Part shown: piece by piece, positions 31,806 through 39,840 of the stretch
Numbering within the stretch: the first letter of the stretch is position 1
Layout of the letters: each line of letters starts with the position of its first letter
Assembly (NCBI GenBank): GCA_028293745.1
Contig: JAQGOF010000120.1
Location: 1 to 49,565, forward strand
Source of the DNA: Gammaproteobacteria bacterium
GTDB taxonomy: Bacteria; Pseudomonadota; Gammaproteobacteria; Steroidobacterales; Steroidobacteraceae
Length of the DNA: 49,565 bases
Direction of reading: 5' to 3'
Notes under the pieces: model-generated
Told to the model about the DNA's origin: nothing
Database searches by the model: none
Seen by the model: the letters and a program-made list of their open reading frames with translations, nothing else
Translations under genes and position numbers: made by a program

Positions 31806-33796
31806 GTAACCTCCAGGGCTTGTTGGCCGGCCCGCTCACCCTCTTCTGCCGCCGTCTCCCACATCTGGGCACCACTCAACTCGGAGTGGCCGAACGAGAT
31901 TCTATTGAAGCGTTTGCGGAGGATGTCCTTGGGAGCCGGCTTGCCGTCCTTGCCGAAAAAGAACCCGGGCGGATCGACGACATAGGCATGGCCCCACCGG
32001 TTGGTGATGATCCCAGCAATATCACGCTGTGCGTCAAAGCCGTAGTCGCCGAACATCCGGGTGAATTGAGCGCGCACAGCTGACTCGATCTGCGCATAGC
32101 TCATGGCGAAGAGCTGCATCCGCGCCGCCGTGCACTGCTGTGGATACGGCACACCCGGCAGCGGAAACGGGTTGTACATCGTCAGGACCGTGGGCTTCGA
32201 GGGATCCAGTGGTTGAGTCACCTGGCCCGGAATCTCAAGGTTTCGCCGCAGGCTCACCCACCACCCGAACCCTTCGAACCACCGTGCTGAGGCAATTCCG
32301 AGCTTCTCCAGGAACTTCCAATTTCGCACCGCCACGTTGACCGTCAGCATCGGAGCGTGATGAAAGTGATTCATCGCCTCGCGATACTCGGCAGAAACAT
32401 CCCGGCAGATGTGGCGGTTGGCATGCTGTTGACCGCACAGAACCGCGGCCTTCGCCCGCACACGGTACAACTTGCCACCGCGCAGATAAGTGACGATCAC
32501 GCCTGTGGCGGACTCCGGCGGGCCCTCATGTTGAACAGCAACCACCGTCGAGGAGAGGCGCATCCGCACCGCCTCGTGCGGCTTGTCGAGCTCCTGCCAC
32601 TGCACCGGGCTGTTCAGGATATCGGCCATGCGATATTCGCCCTGCAATGCGGCCGGAAGTATCTTCTTCAGAAAGTGCCGCGCTGTGCCTGCATGCCCCC
32701 CCGGGAAGCTCGCAAGATAGATCTCATCGGTGGGATCAACTCCGCCGGTGGCATATCGGTAGTAACCAACGACGCCGGGCTGAATGAAGTTGTAGGCCGA
32801 GTAGGCGGAAATCACATCGGCACCGAGCCCACAACCCATGGCACAGGTCACCGGATTCAGGTATTTCAAAACCTCGGGCAGATCCGCAGATCCCACTCCC
32901 ATGACCTCAGTCAGGAACTGCTGGTACGTCATGCTGTCCAGCCAGGATTCCCAATCGTCCCGCCGCGGTGGCGTGCGGTACAGCTCCATGTCCACCAGAG
33001 CCTTCTTTGCTGACTCGGGAATCGGCGCGTGTTTGAACCCGTCGCGCCACGGGTTCCTCACCCATCCCCTGCCCTCGTAGAAGAAGCCGGTATCCGAGCG
33101 CTCCCAGGCAACGTGCATGGGTGACCAGGCGTCTTCTGGAACCAACAGGTCGCGGCTCAATCCGGTCGGTTTCTGGTAGACAAACTCGTCGGGAAATCCG
33201 AGATCGGTTGCAAAGTGCGTCCACATACCGGCGTCCTTTGCCTTGCTGAATGGGACGACGATGCCGGTTGCCCCTTGCGGCGCGGTCAGATGGTAGCCGT
33301 CGACATCGAATTCGTTCTGTTTCGCCTCGCCGCCGAAGATAGGGTGTTGATCGAGCATCAGCACCGTTGCGTTGGGGCGTCCCTTGCGATATGCCCAGCA
33401 TGCCGAGAGGCCCGCTATGCCACAACCTACGACGATCACGTCGGGGCTCTCCCCAGTGTCCACTGCCGCACGCAGTGCCTTGTCGAACTCCTGGTTGCGG
33501 ATGCCGCCGTGGGCGGCATTCACCACTTCATGAGTGTTGCCATTGGATCGGCTGTAGTCCCCGATGCCACCCGGCCCGGTCCAATCTGGGCCCAGGCCGG
33601 CCATCCTGGAGGCGGTAGTCTGGGCCTGCGCAGTGCGAATGGCCGCCGGCGGTGCCATTCCGAGGAGCGCGGCGCCCGCGCCAACCAGGGTGCCGCCCAC
33701 GAAATCGCGCCGCGTCATGCCGGCCGCGTCTGCGGCTATGGCACTGCCCTCGGGAGTTGTGTTGGAGCCGCCCAGGGAGAAAGGCTGTTCTGCCAT
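31802..33796 (-). CDS. Tat-exported FAD-dependent amine dehydrogenase-like protein (spermidine dehydrogenase-like)
   Basis: A 664-residue flavoprotein. A twin-arginine signal, TRRDFVGGTLVGAGAALLG, begins at residue ~28 after an unusual 27-residue extension and ends in AQA. The FAD Rossmann motif VIVVGCGIAGLSACW lies at ~residues 119-133. GGEAKQNEFDVDG at ~155 matches the GGxAKxNEF signature of spermidine dehydrogenase (SpdH)-like proteins, as does a DPTDEIYLASFPGGHAGTARHFLKKILP segment. It probably oxidises an amine or alcohol in the periplasm. ATG 33796 lies about 22 bases after the predicted transcription start; ATG 33718, right at the twin arginines, is an alternative. Promoter and operator are nearly identical to those of the TTQ amine dehydrogenase operon. 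Confidence 0.86.
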   Translation of the reverse strand: MAEQPFSLGGSNTTPEGSAIAADAAGMTRRDFVGGTLVGAGAALLGMAPPAAIRTAQAQTTASRMAGLGPDWTGPGGIGDYSRSNGNTHEVVNAAHGGIRNQEFDKALRAAVDTGESPDVIVVGCGIAGLSACWAYRKGRPNATVLMLDQHPIFGGEAKQNEFDVDGYHLTAPQGATGIVVPFSKAKDAGMWTHFATDLGFPDEFVYQKPTGLSRDLLVPEDAWSPMHVAWERSDTGFFYEGRGWVRNPWRDGFKHAPIPESAKKALVDMELYRTPPRRDDWESWLDSMTYQQFLTEVMGVGSADLPEVLKYLNPVTCAMGCGLGADVISAYSAYNFIQPGVVGYYRYATGGVDPTDEIYLASFPGGHAGTARHFLKKILPAALQGEYRMADILNSPVQWQELDKPHEAVRMRLSSTVVAVQHEGPPESATGVIVTYLRGGKLYRVRAKAAVLCGQQHANRHICRDVSAEYREAMNHFHHAPMLTVNVAVRNWKFLEKLGIASARWFEGFGWWVSLRRNLEIPGQVTQPLDPSKPTVLTMYNPFPLPGVPYPQQCTAARMQLFAMSYAQIESAVRAQFTRMFGDYGFDAQRDIAGIITNRWGHAYVVDPPGFFFGKDGKPAPKDILRKRFNRISFGHSELSGAQMWETAAEEGERAGQQALEVT

Positions 33797-33807
33797 CGCG
33801 GATGCTC

Positions 33808-33823
33808 TTGGTCAGTTGACCAA
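33808..33823 (-). promoter_or_regulatory. Operator palindrome at the FAD oxidoreductase promoter
   Basis: A perfect palindrome TTGGTCA-GT-TGACCAA immediately downstream of the -10 box. The same element, with one base changed, occurs at 45425-45440 in front of the TTQ amine dehydrogenase operon in the same position and orientation. The size and symmetry suit a TetR- or GntR-type repressor; none of these is encoded in the window. Confidence 0.75.
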
Positions 33824-33824
33824 T

Positions 33825-33854
33825 ACGCTACCGTCGCGTGGCAACGGATGTCAA
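33825..33854 (-). promoter_or_regulatory. Putative promoter of the FAD oxidoreductase operon
   Basis: On the minus strand a consensus TTGACA (33854-33849), an 18-base spacer and TAGCGT (33830-33825), followed by AT and the operator. The TAGCGT box is a poor -10 on its own, but the whole layout is repeated at 45442-45471, which supports it. Confidence 0.65.
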
Positions 33855-33868
33855 GACTCCCACGGCTC

Positions 33869-35062
33869 CTACTTCCACACCTCGTGGGCAGTCTCCACCA
33901 CGAGGCGCAACTTCGCGATCTGCTCATCGAGGGTGAGCGCGTTACCTTCCTGGGTCGATGAGAAGCCGCATTGCGGGCTGAGGCATAGTTGCTCCAGGGG
34001 CACGAATTTCGCGGCGGCGTCGATCCGACGCTTGAGGTCATCCTTGCTTTCCAGCTCGGGGCGTTTGGACGTGACCAGGCCCAGCACTACGAACTTGCCC
34101 TTGGGCACGAAGCGCAAGGGCTCGAAGCCGCCCGAGCGCTCATCATCGTACTCGAGGAAATAGCCATCTACGTTCAACTCGCCGAATAACGCCTCCGCGA
34201 CATAGTCATAGCCGCCCGAGGCCACCCACGATGAGCGGAAGTTGCCGCGACACAGATGGGTACAGACCGTCATGCCGGGCGGCTTGCCGGCAAGGGCGCC
34301 GTTGATGAGATCGATGTAGACGAGATGTTGCGCATCCCGGTCTCCCCCCAACTGCGCAACGTAATCCCGCTGCAGCGGGTCATTCAGATACGCAAGGCTC
34401 GTGTCATCCATCTGCAGATAACTACATTCCAGGTTTCCCAGTTGCGTCAGCTCATCGGCGTACGCCCGCGCCAGATCGCGCCAGAACTCCTTGATATCGG
34501 GATACACCCCGGCGTCGATGGCCGACCTGCCGCCGCGATAGTGCATCATGCTGGGTGACGGGATGGTCAGCTTCGGAACGCCCTGCGCGATGGATTTGAG
34601 GAAGCTGAAGTCCTCTCCGAAGATGCACTGCTGCAGCCGCAGAGGACCCGTGACGCGCAGCGCGGCGGGGGTGAACTCAATGTCCCCCTGGGCGTTGTGA
34701 AATTGAACTTTGAGGTTGTCCTGGACGCGGGTCACACCACCGACCTGGTAGAGAAAATCCATATGCCAGGACCCCCGGCGAAACTCACCGTCAGTGACTG
34801 CCTGCAGACCCAGGTCTTCCTGCAGGCGAACGACCTCCCGAATCGCTTTGTCTTCCGCGTCACGCAAATGCGAGGCCGATAACTCCCCGCGCTTGCAGGC
34901 TTCCCGGGCTTGCAACAGTGACTTCGGTCGCAGCAGGCTTCCAACGTGATCGGCCCGGAACGGTGGCATCAATCGGCGTCCGGTCGCGCGATGAGACAGG
35001 GGATGCTCGAGTTCCGTGGCCAGCTTGTCCGCGAGTCGATTCTCGACCTCATTCATCTTCAT
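33869..35062 (-). CDS. MetE C-terminal-like (cobalamin-independent methionine synthase family) protein
   Basis: A 397-residue single-domain member of the zinc-dependent methionine synthase II / YxjG family. Seen: RADHVGSLLRPKSLLQAR at ~residues 36-53, AVTDGEFRRGSWHMDF, LQMDDTSLAYL, and the zinc-ligand regions CTHLCRGNFR and LSPQCGFSST near residues 265 and 365. Such proteins transfer methyl groups to or from thiols, or, in the epoxyalkane:CoM transferase branch, add a thiol to an epoxide. The start overlaps the LigB-like gene by 14 bases, so it is the last gene of the meta-cleavage operon, an unexpected place. A role in thiol or methyl chemistry of the pathway is inference. Confidence 0.85.
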   Translation of the reverse strand: MKMNEVENRLADKLATELEHPLSHRATGRRLMPPFRADHVGSLLRPKSLLQAREACKRGELSASHLRDAEDKAIREVVRLQEDLGLQAVTDGEFRRGSWHMDFLYQVGGVTRVQDNLKVQFHNAQGDIEFTPAALRVTGPLRLQQCIFGEDFSFLKSIAQGVPKLTIPSPSMMHYRGGRSAIDAGVYPDIKEFWRDLARAYADELTQLGNLECSYLQMDDTSLAYLNDPLQRDYVAQLGGDRDAQHLVYIDLINGALAGKPPGMTVCTHLCRGNFRSSWVASGGYDYVAEALFGELNVDGYFLEYDDERSGGFEPLRFVPKGKFVVLGLVTSKRPELESKDDLKRRIDAAAKFVPLEQLCLSPQCGFSSTQEGNALTLDEQIAKLRLVVETAHEVWK

Positions 35063-35882
35063 GTCGCAACCTCATGACCGCAATCGTGCACCCCACGGCG
35101 AAGATGGGTATGGGCGCATAGAACCACACTTCACCGGTGTGACCTTCCGCCGCCCCGGCCACCGCAATGAACGTGCGAATCTCGAATCCCCCCTGTCCGG
35201 CCTCGCGCCACGTCTGCTCGTCCTTGTAGGCGAGCAACTCCTCGCGCCGGTTGCCGATGAACTTGTCGAGGAACGCCCGATCCCAAGCCTCGTTGATCCG
35301 CCCGGAATCCGGTGTGGCCGGCCAATGCGAGATACCACCCGTGCCGATCACGGCGATTCGCTGCGGAAGCGCCGCGCACGCGCGCCGCAGAGCGCGGCCA
35401 AATTCATAGCAGCGCTTGAGCGGGATCAGCGGCGGCCCCTGACAGTTGATGTTGACCGGGATGACGGGCAGGTCATACCGCGGCGTCAGGAAGTGCAGCG
35501 GTACGCTGATGCCATGATCGAACTTCCATTCCTGCGCATAGGCGAGGTCAATGTCATTCATGACCTCTTCAATGAGCGCCTTGCTGAGCTGCGCGTCGCC
35601 CGGCACGCGCGTGCGCTTGATACCGAGCCACGCCTCGTCCTCGATCGGCCCCTCGTAGTGCTCGCCCATCCCCATGCAGATGGCGGGCATGTTGTTCATG
35701 AAGAAGTTGGCAAAATGCTCGGCAGCGATCACCACCAGCGCGTCGGGCCGCGCAGCTTCGATCGCGAGCCGCATCCGCTCAAACGCAGCGTAAAGGCCAT
35801 CGCGCAACACGGGGTCGGCTCTGTCCTTGCGCCCGACAATACCGGGGGCATGACTGCAAACGCCCGCAAACACCAGGCTCAT
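35049..35882 (-). CDS. Class III extradiol dioxygenase catalytic subunit (LigB superfamily)
   Basis: A 277-residue LigB-type extradiol ring-cleavage dioxygenase subunit. Iron-site features: the N-terminal histidine in GVCSHAPG (~residue 11), a second in VIAAEHFANFF (~residue 56), the acid/base histidine region GTGGISHWPATPD (~residue 190) and a later glutamate in FEIRTF. It cleaves a catechol next to the hydroxyls using Fe(II) and O2. ATG 35882 overlaps the LigA-like subunit stop by four bases; the longer frame to 35972 is a shadow. In this operon the expected substrate is 3,4-dihydroxyphenylacetate, normally cleaved by HpaD. Substrate by context only. Confidence 0.9.
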   Translation of the reverse strand: MSLVFAGVCSHAPGIVGRKDRADPVLRDGLYAAFERMRLAIEAARPDALVVIAAEHFANFFMNNMPAICMGMGEHYEGPIEDEAWLGIKRTRVPGDAQLSKALIEEVMNDIDLAYAQEWKFDHGISVPLHFLTPRYDLPVIPVNINCQGPPLIPLKRCYEFGRALRRACAALPQRIAVIGTGGISHWPATPDSGRINEAWDRAFLDKFIGNRREELLAYKDEQTWREAGQGGFEIRTFIAVAGAAEGHTGEVWFYAPIPIFAVGCTIAVMRLRHEDE

Positions 35883-36187
35883 GACCTGCTCCCGGCGCTC
35901 GTGTACAGGCCTGTCCTGACCGGCCCGTACTTTCGCTCTCCCTCCCGCATCGCCTCGATGTACGCGTTCCACCCGAATCCGCGCAATGCGGCGTAGTGCA
36001 TCAGCAACTGTCCATTTACCCCCATGACATAGAGCAGCCCGATGTCAGGATCACGGATGGCGTTGCGTTCCTCCTCGCTCAACTCGTACTGCGCGAGCAG
36101 TCCGTCGAAGTCCTGCGCAAGCTGCTCGCGGACCCGTGGGTCCCTGTTGAGCTGATAAATCAACTTCTGAACCGCATACAGGCTCAT
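35879..36187 (-). CDS. LigA-like small subunit of extradiol dioxygenase
   Basis: A 102-residue all-helical LigA-type subunit (protocatechuate 4,5-dioxygenase alpha chain family). It carries YQLNRDPRVREQLAQDFDGLLAQYELSEEERNAIRDPDIGLLYVMGVNGQLLMHYAALRGF, the helix pair that caps the LigB active site. ATG 36187 and the upstream MarR stop overlap by four bases, and its own stop overlaps LigB's start by four, so the two subunits are coupled. The larger open frame to 36571 is a shadow of the MarR gene. The pair is inferred to form an alpha2beta2 dioxygenase. Confidence 0.9.
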   Translation of the reverse strand: MSLYAVQKLIYQLNRDPRVREQLAQDFDGLLAQYELSEEERNAIRDPDIGLLYVMGVNGQLLMHYAALRGFGWNAYIEAMREGERKYGPVRTGLYTSAGSRS

Positions 36188-36705
36188 CGCGCCGCCCGCC
36201 TGCGCGCGGCCGGGCGCGCCCCCGGCTGCTGCCGGCCCGCGGGATTCGAAGTTTCGGCAACCAGCGTCTCCTCGAGCTCGCGTAGCAGCTTGAACAACTG
36301 GTCGAGCCGCTCCTGCCCGAAGCTGCGCGCGATTGTCTCGTAGATGCCTTCCGAATCCGGCCCATGGGCCGCGATCAGCTTCAGTCCCCTCGGCTCGAGG
36401 CTCACTACCGCACGGCGCAGATCCGAATCCAGTTGCCGCCGGCTGATGTAACCGCGCGCCTCCAGCTCCGGCAGGATGCGGGACAGGCTGGGCGCGAGCA
36501 GGAAAGTCGATTCCGCGAGCACCGTGACCTCCAGCGGCCCGGAGTGCGCCAGGGCTCGCAGGATCCGCCACTGCTGCTCGGTGACACCCCGGCTGCGCAA
36601 GCCGGGACGAAAGCGCCGCATGACAGCCTCGCGGGCGCGCAGCAATGCCATCGGCAGCGATTGTGAGAAGCCGCGCATTGGAATCTTTTCGCGTTTGGCT
36701 GCCAT
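36184..36705 (-). CDS. hpaR: MarR family regulator, HpaR-like
   Basis: A 173-residue MarR protein resembling HpaR/HpcR, the homoprotocatechuate operon repressor: SLPMALLRAREAVMRRFRPGLRSRGVTEQQWRILRALA (residues ~18-55) matches the HpaR opening, followed by the winged helix LAPSLSRILPELEARGYISRRQLDSDLRRAVVSLEPRG. A basic, Ala/Pro-rich C-terminal tail is extra. ATG 36705 has GGAAG seven bases upstream and lies 13 bases after the FAH-type gene stop; ATG 36732 is an alternative that would overlap it. It is embedded in the operon it probably regulates. The AT-rich repeat at the operon promoter (around 40271-40289) is a candidate binding site. Confidence 0.85.
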   Translation of the reverse strand: MAAKREKIPMRGFSQSLPMALLRAREAVMRRFRPGLRSRGVTEQQWRILRALAHSGPLEVTVLAESTFLLAPSLSRILPELEARGYISRRQLDSDLRRAVVSLEPRGLKLIAAHGPDSEGIYETIARSFGQERLDQLFKLLRELEETLVAETSNPAGRQQPGARPAARRRAAR

Positions 36706-36718
36706 CCCGTACTTCCGG

Positions 36719-37387
36719 CTACTGCTCCTCATCGACGACGCTATTTCTCAACAGCCCGACACCCGGCACTTCAACCTCGACAACATCGCCGGGACGCAGG
36801 TATTTGGGGGGATTCAACCTCGCACCCGCGCCGCTCGGCGTACCGGTCAAAATGACATCCCCACTCTCGAGCGAGCAGAACGTTGACAAGTAGCTGATGA
36901 GATACGGAATCGGGAATATCATCCGGTCACTCGTGTCGTCCTGCCGCACTTCACCGTTCACACGGGTGATGACCCGCAGGGGCTGCGTGCCGATCTGATC
37001 CGCGGGAACCAACCAGGGGCCGAGCGAGCCTGAACGGTCGAAATTCTTTCCCTGTGTCACGTTGAATTTCGAATGACGCAGCCAATCGCGCACGGAGCCT
37101 TCATTGGCGCACGAATATCCCAGGATGTGCGACAACGCATCGGCCTGCGGGATCCTTCGCCCACCCTTGCCCATGACGACCACGATCTCACCCTCGTAGT
37201 CGAGTTGCTCGGACTCGCGCGGTCTTACGATCGGCTCATCGTGATGGACGAACGAAGTGTGCGTACGGATGAAGATGCTCGGATATTTCGGCCGCTCGGA
37301 ACCATCCCGGTACTCTTCGTTGCGCTCCGGATAGTTCACGCCGATACAGAAGTAACGTGTCCCGCGGCTGGGACCGAAAGCCTTCAT
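36719..37387 (-). CDS. Fumarylacetoacetate hydrolase family protein (HpaG-type isomerase/decarboxylase candidate)
   Basis: A 222-residue FAH-fold enzyme. Visible: FCIGVNYPERNEEY, PSIFIRTHTSFVHHDEPIVRP, the metal-binding DYEGEIVVVMGKGGR (~residues 62-76) with a downstream QGKNFDRSGSLGPWLV, and DVILTGTPSGAGARL. In the homoprotocatechuate pathway HpaG uses this fold to decarboxylate or isomerise the ring-cleavage product; E. coli HpaG is a tandem fusion, whereas this is a single unit. ATG 37387 overlaps the DapA-like gene stop by four bases. Alternative: a C-C hydrolase of a related pathway. Confidence 0.88.
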   Translation of the reverse strand: MKAFGPSRGTRYFCIGVNYPERNEEYRDGSERPKYPSIFIRTHTSFVHHDEPIVRPRESEQLDYEGEIVVVMGKGGRRIPQADALSHILGYSCANEGSVRDWLRHSKFNVTQGKNFDRSGSLGPWLVPADQIGTQPLRVITRVNGEVRQDDTSDRMIFPIPYLISYLSTFCSLESGDVILTGTPSGAGARLNPPKYLRPGDVVEVEVPGVGLLRNSVVDEEQ

Positions 37388-38295
37388 GCCGCGCGATCCT
37401 GCAACAGGCCGGCGCGCCTGAGCACGTTGTCCAGCCTCTTCTCCAGCTCCGGTGTTGCCGGCACATTGGGCAAACGGTGCTCGTTGGTAGGCAGCAGCCC
37501 GAGGCGGCGCATCATGTACTTGATCGGTATCGGGTTGGTATCGAAAAACACCGCCTGGTTGATCTCCAGCAGTGCCTGGTGCAGGGCCCGCGCCCGCGAC
37601 AGGTCGTTCGTCCACACCGCGTCGCATAGATCCGAGAGTACCCGCGGGCGTAGATTACCGACTGCATTCATCAGCCCGCAGGCGCCGACGGCCATCATCG
37701 GAAAGCTCAACTCTTCGAGCCCGACAAAGATGTGGAAATCCGCGCCGAGCGCCGCGATGCACTCCGAGGCGAAAGCGAGGTCGTTCACCGCATGTTTCAT
37801 TCCGACGAAATGCGGCGAACGCTCCCGCAGCTCCTTCAATGTATCGAGGGTCACGCCCACCGCGGCTCGGCCCGGGATGTGATACACCATCCACGGAAGT
37901 TGCGATATCGAAGCGATCTCCAGGTAGTAGGCGATCAGCCCGCGCTGCGGCGGACGAATGTAGTACGGCGTCACGATCAGCAGCGAATCCGCTCCGGCCC
38001 TCGCGGCATGTTCGGTGAGTTGGCGGGTTTCGAGCAGTGATTGCGACCCGGTGGCCGCGACCACGGGTACACGCTTGCTCGTAACATCCACCGCGATATC
38101 AACCAACCGGTTGCGCTCGTCGATGGTGAGCGTCGAAGGTTCCGCAGTGGTGCCGTTGACGAGGATGCCGTGGGAGCCATCTTTGATCTGGAATTCGACC
38201 AGCTCGGCGTAGGTGTCATAGTCCACCGCACCGTTGCGTATGGGGGTGACGAGCGGCGGGATAGAGCCCTTGAGTCTTCCGAGTAGTGCGGTCAC
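37384..38295 (-). CDS. DapA/NanA-superfamily pyruvate aldolase
   Basis: A 303-residue class I aldolase of the dihydrodipicolinate synthase family. The Schiff-base lysine is in HFVGMKHAVND (~residue 163), the tyrosine in WMVYHIPGRA (~135) and the substrate-carboxylate loop is VNGTTAEPSTL (~47). The start is GTG 38295 with AGGAG seven bases upstream. It sits between hpaE-like and FAH-type genes, so it probably performs the pyruvate-releasing retro-aldol step of the meta pathway (the job of class II HpaI elsewhere) rather than lysine biosynthesis. That role is inferred from context. No HpaI or HpaH homologue is present in the window. Confidence 0.88.
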   Translation of the reverse strand: MTALLGRLKGSIPPLVTPIRNGAVDYDTYAELVEFQIKDGSHGILVNGTTAEPSTLTIDERNRLVDIAVDVTSKRVPVVAATGSQSLLETRQLTEHAARAGADSLLIVTPYYIRPPQRGLIAYYLEIASISQLPWMVYHIPGRAAVGVTLDTLKELRERSPHFVGMKHAVNDLAFASECIAALGADFHIFVGLEELSFPMMAVGACGLMNAVGNLRPRVLSDLCDAVWTNDLSRARALHQALLEINQAVFFDTNPIPIKYMMRRLGLLPTNEHRLPNVPATPELEKRLDNVLRRAGLLQDRAA

Positions 38296-38319
38296 GGGAT
38301 CACTCCTATGCGGGTTCAG

Positions 38320-39840
38320 TCACGCGCCCAGTTTGGGAACCCGATGGGTTCCGTGCGCCAGGCAGATGTTTTTCGTCTCCATGTAGAAATCAAAGCTGTA
38401 GTCGCCGCCGTCGCGCCCGATTCCACTCGCCTTGATCCCTCCGAAGGGAGTCGGCAGATGGCGGTTGTTTTCCGAATTCACCCACACCATCCCTGCCTCG
38501 ACGCGGTGCGCCATACGAAGTGCGCGGCCACTGTCGCCGGTCCAGATGTAGGCCGTCAGCCCATACTGCGTGTCATTTGCCATTGACAGAGCCTCCGCCT
38601 CGTCGGAAAACGCAATGGCAGTCAGGACGGGGCCGAAGATCTCCTCTCGCGCGATCCGCATTGAGCTCTTCGCACCGGCAAACAGAGTCGGCTGGACATA
38701 GAAGCCGCCCTTCGACACTTCAGCACGAGCGCCACCGGCACGAATCTGCGCGCCCTCGCTGCGGGCTATATCGAAATAGCCCAGCACCTTGGACAGATGG
38801 CGCTGATGTATCAGGGGCCCTACTTCGGTAGCTGGGTCCAGAGGGTGACCGACTTTCAGCTTGCGCGCCCGCTCGGCCACCCGGTCCACAAAACTTTCGT
38901 AGATGGAAGCCTGAACCAGCAGCCGGCTCGATGACGTGCACCGCTCACCGTTGAGGCTGTAGATCATGAAAACCGCGGCGTCCACAGCGCGATCCAGATC
39001 GGCATCCTCAAACACGATGACGGGATTCTTGCCTCCCAACTCCAGGTGGACACGTTTGAGCGTCGGTGCGCCCTGGCTCATGATGAGGCTGCCGGTCCTC
39101 GACTCACCGATGAATGCCGTGGCGCGGATCGCCGGATGCTCCGTCAACAGCTTGCCTGCCTGCTCGCCGATTCCGTTCACCAGGTTCACGACCCCGGCAG
39201 GAACACCGGCTTCTGTCATGATCTGCGCCAGCAGAGTTGCTGTCAGCGGACTCCATTCGGCAGGTTTGTGAACGACAGTACACCCCGCCGCAAGCGCAGG
39301 CGCAATCTTCCACGTGGACAACATGAAAGGCGTGTTCCATGGCGTGATGATCGCAACTGGTCCAAGCGGTTGCCGAATCGTGTAGTTCATGTGTTCGGCG
39401 GCAGGCAACGCGAGTCCGTCGGAAGCGCCGGGAGCACGATCGGCAAAGAAACGAAAGTTCTCCGCTGCGCGCAACGCTGCTCCACTCATGAAGCGCAGCG
39501 CCTGACCCGTATCCATGCACTCCACGAACGCGATCTCCTCGCGTCGAGACTCGATCAGTTCAGCGACTTTGTGTAGGATCGCGCGGCGCTCATCGCCAGA
39601 CTTGTCACGCCATGCCGGGAAAGCCCGCTGCGCCGCGGTGGCGGCAGCGTCCACATCGCGTTCATTTCCCGACGATACCTGGTTCAGCACACTGCCATCC
39701 ACGGGCGAAATGTTCTCGAACACATCACGGCTCGACCCGGGCTCACTGCGGCCCGCAATGAAATGCCCGAGCGGCACGCCCCGCCACCTGGCCAGGTAGC
39801 CGTTGGCCTTCTCAATGTTGGCTTCGAGTGCCGGGCTCAT
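38320..39840 (-). CDS. hpaE: 5-carboxymethyl-2-hydroxymuconate semialdehyde dehydrogenase
   Basis: A 506-residue NAD-dependent aldehyde dehydrogenase closely resembling HpaE. Catalytic Cys301 sits in NGERCTSSSRLLVQ, the general base Glu267 in LELGGK, and Asn169 in TPWNTPF. The C-terminal NRHLPTPFGGIKASGIGRDGGDYSFDFYMETKN is very HpaE-like. It oxidises the meta-cleavage semialdehyde of homoprotocatechuate to the muconate. The ATG overlaps the hpaF-like stop by four bases. It is the second gene of the operon 40238-33869. The neighbouring hpaF, HpaR-like and hpaBC genes agree with the assignment. Confidence 0.93.
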   Translation of the reverse strand: MSPALEANIEKANGYLARWRGVPLGHFIAGRSEPGSSRDVFENISPVDGSVLNQVSSGNERDVDAAATAAQRAFPAWRDKSGDERRAILHKVAELIESRREEIAFVECMDTGQALRFMSGAALRAAENFRFFADRAPGASDGLALPAAEHMNYTIRQPLGPVAIITPWNTPFMLSTWKIAPALAAGCTVVHKPAEWSPLTATLLAQIMTEAGVPAGVVNLVNGIGEQAGKLLTEHPAIRATAFIGESRTGSLIMSQGAPTLKRVHLELGGKNPVIVFEDADLDRAVDAAVFMIYSLNGERCTSSSRLLVQASIYESFVDRVAERARKLKVGHPLDPATEVGPLIHQRHLSKVLGYFDIARSEGAQIRAGGARAEVSKGGFYVQPTLFAGAKSSMRIAREEIFGPVLTAIAFSDEAEALSMANDTQYGLTAYIWTGDSGRALRMAHRVEAGMVWVNSENNRHLPTPFGGIKASGIGRDGGDYSFDFYMETKNICLAHGTHRVPKLGA

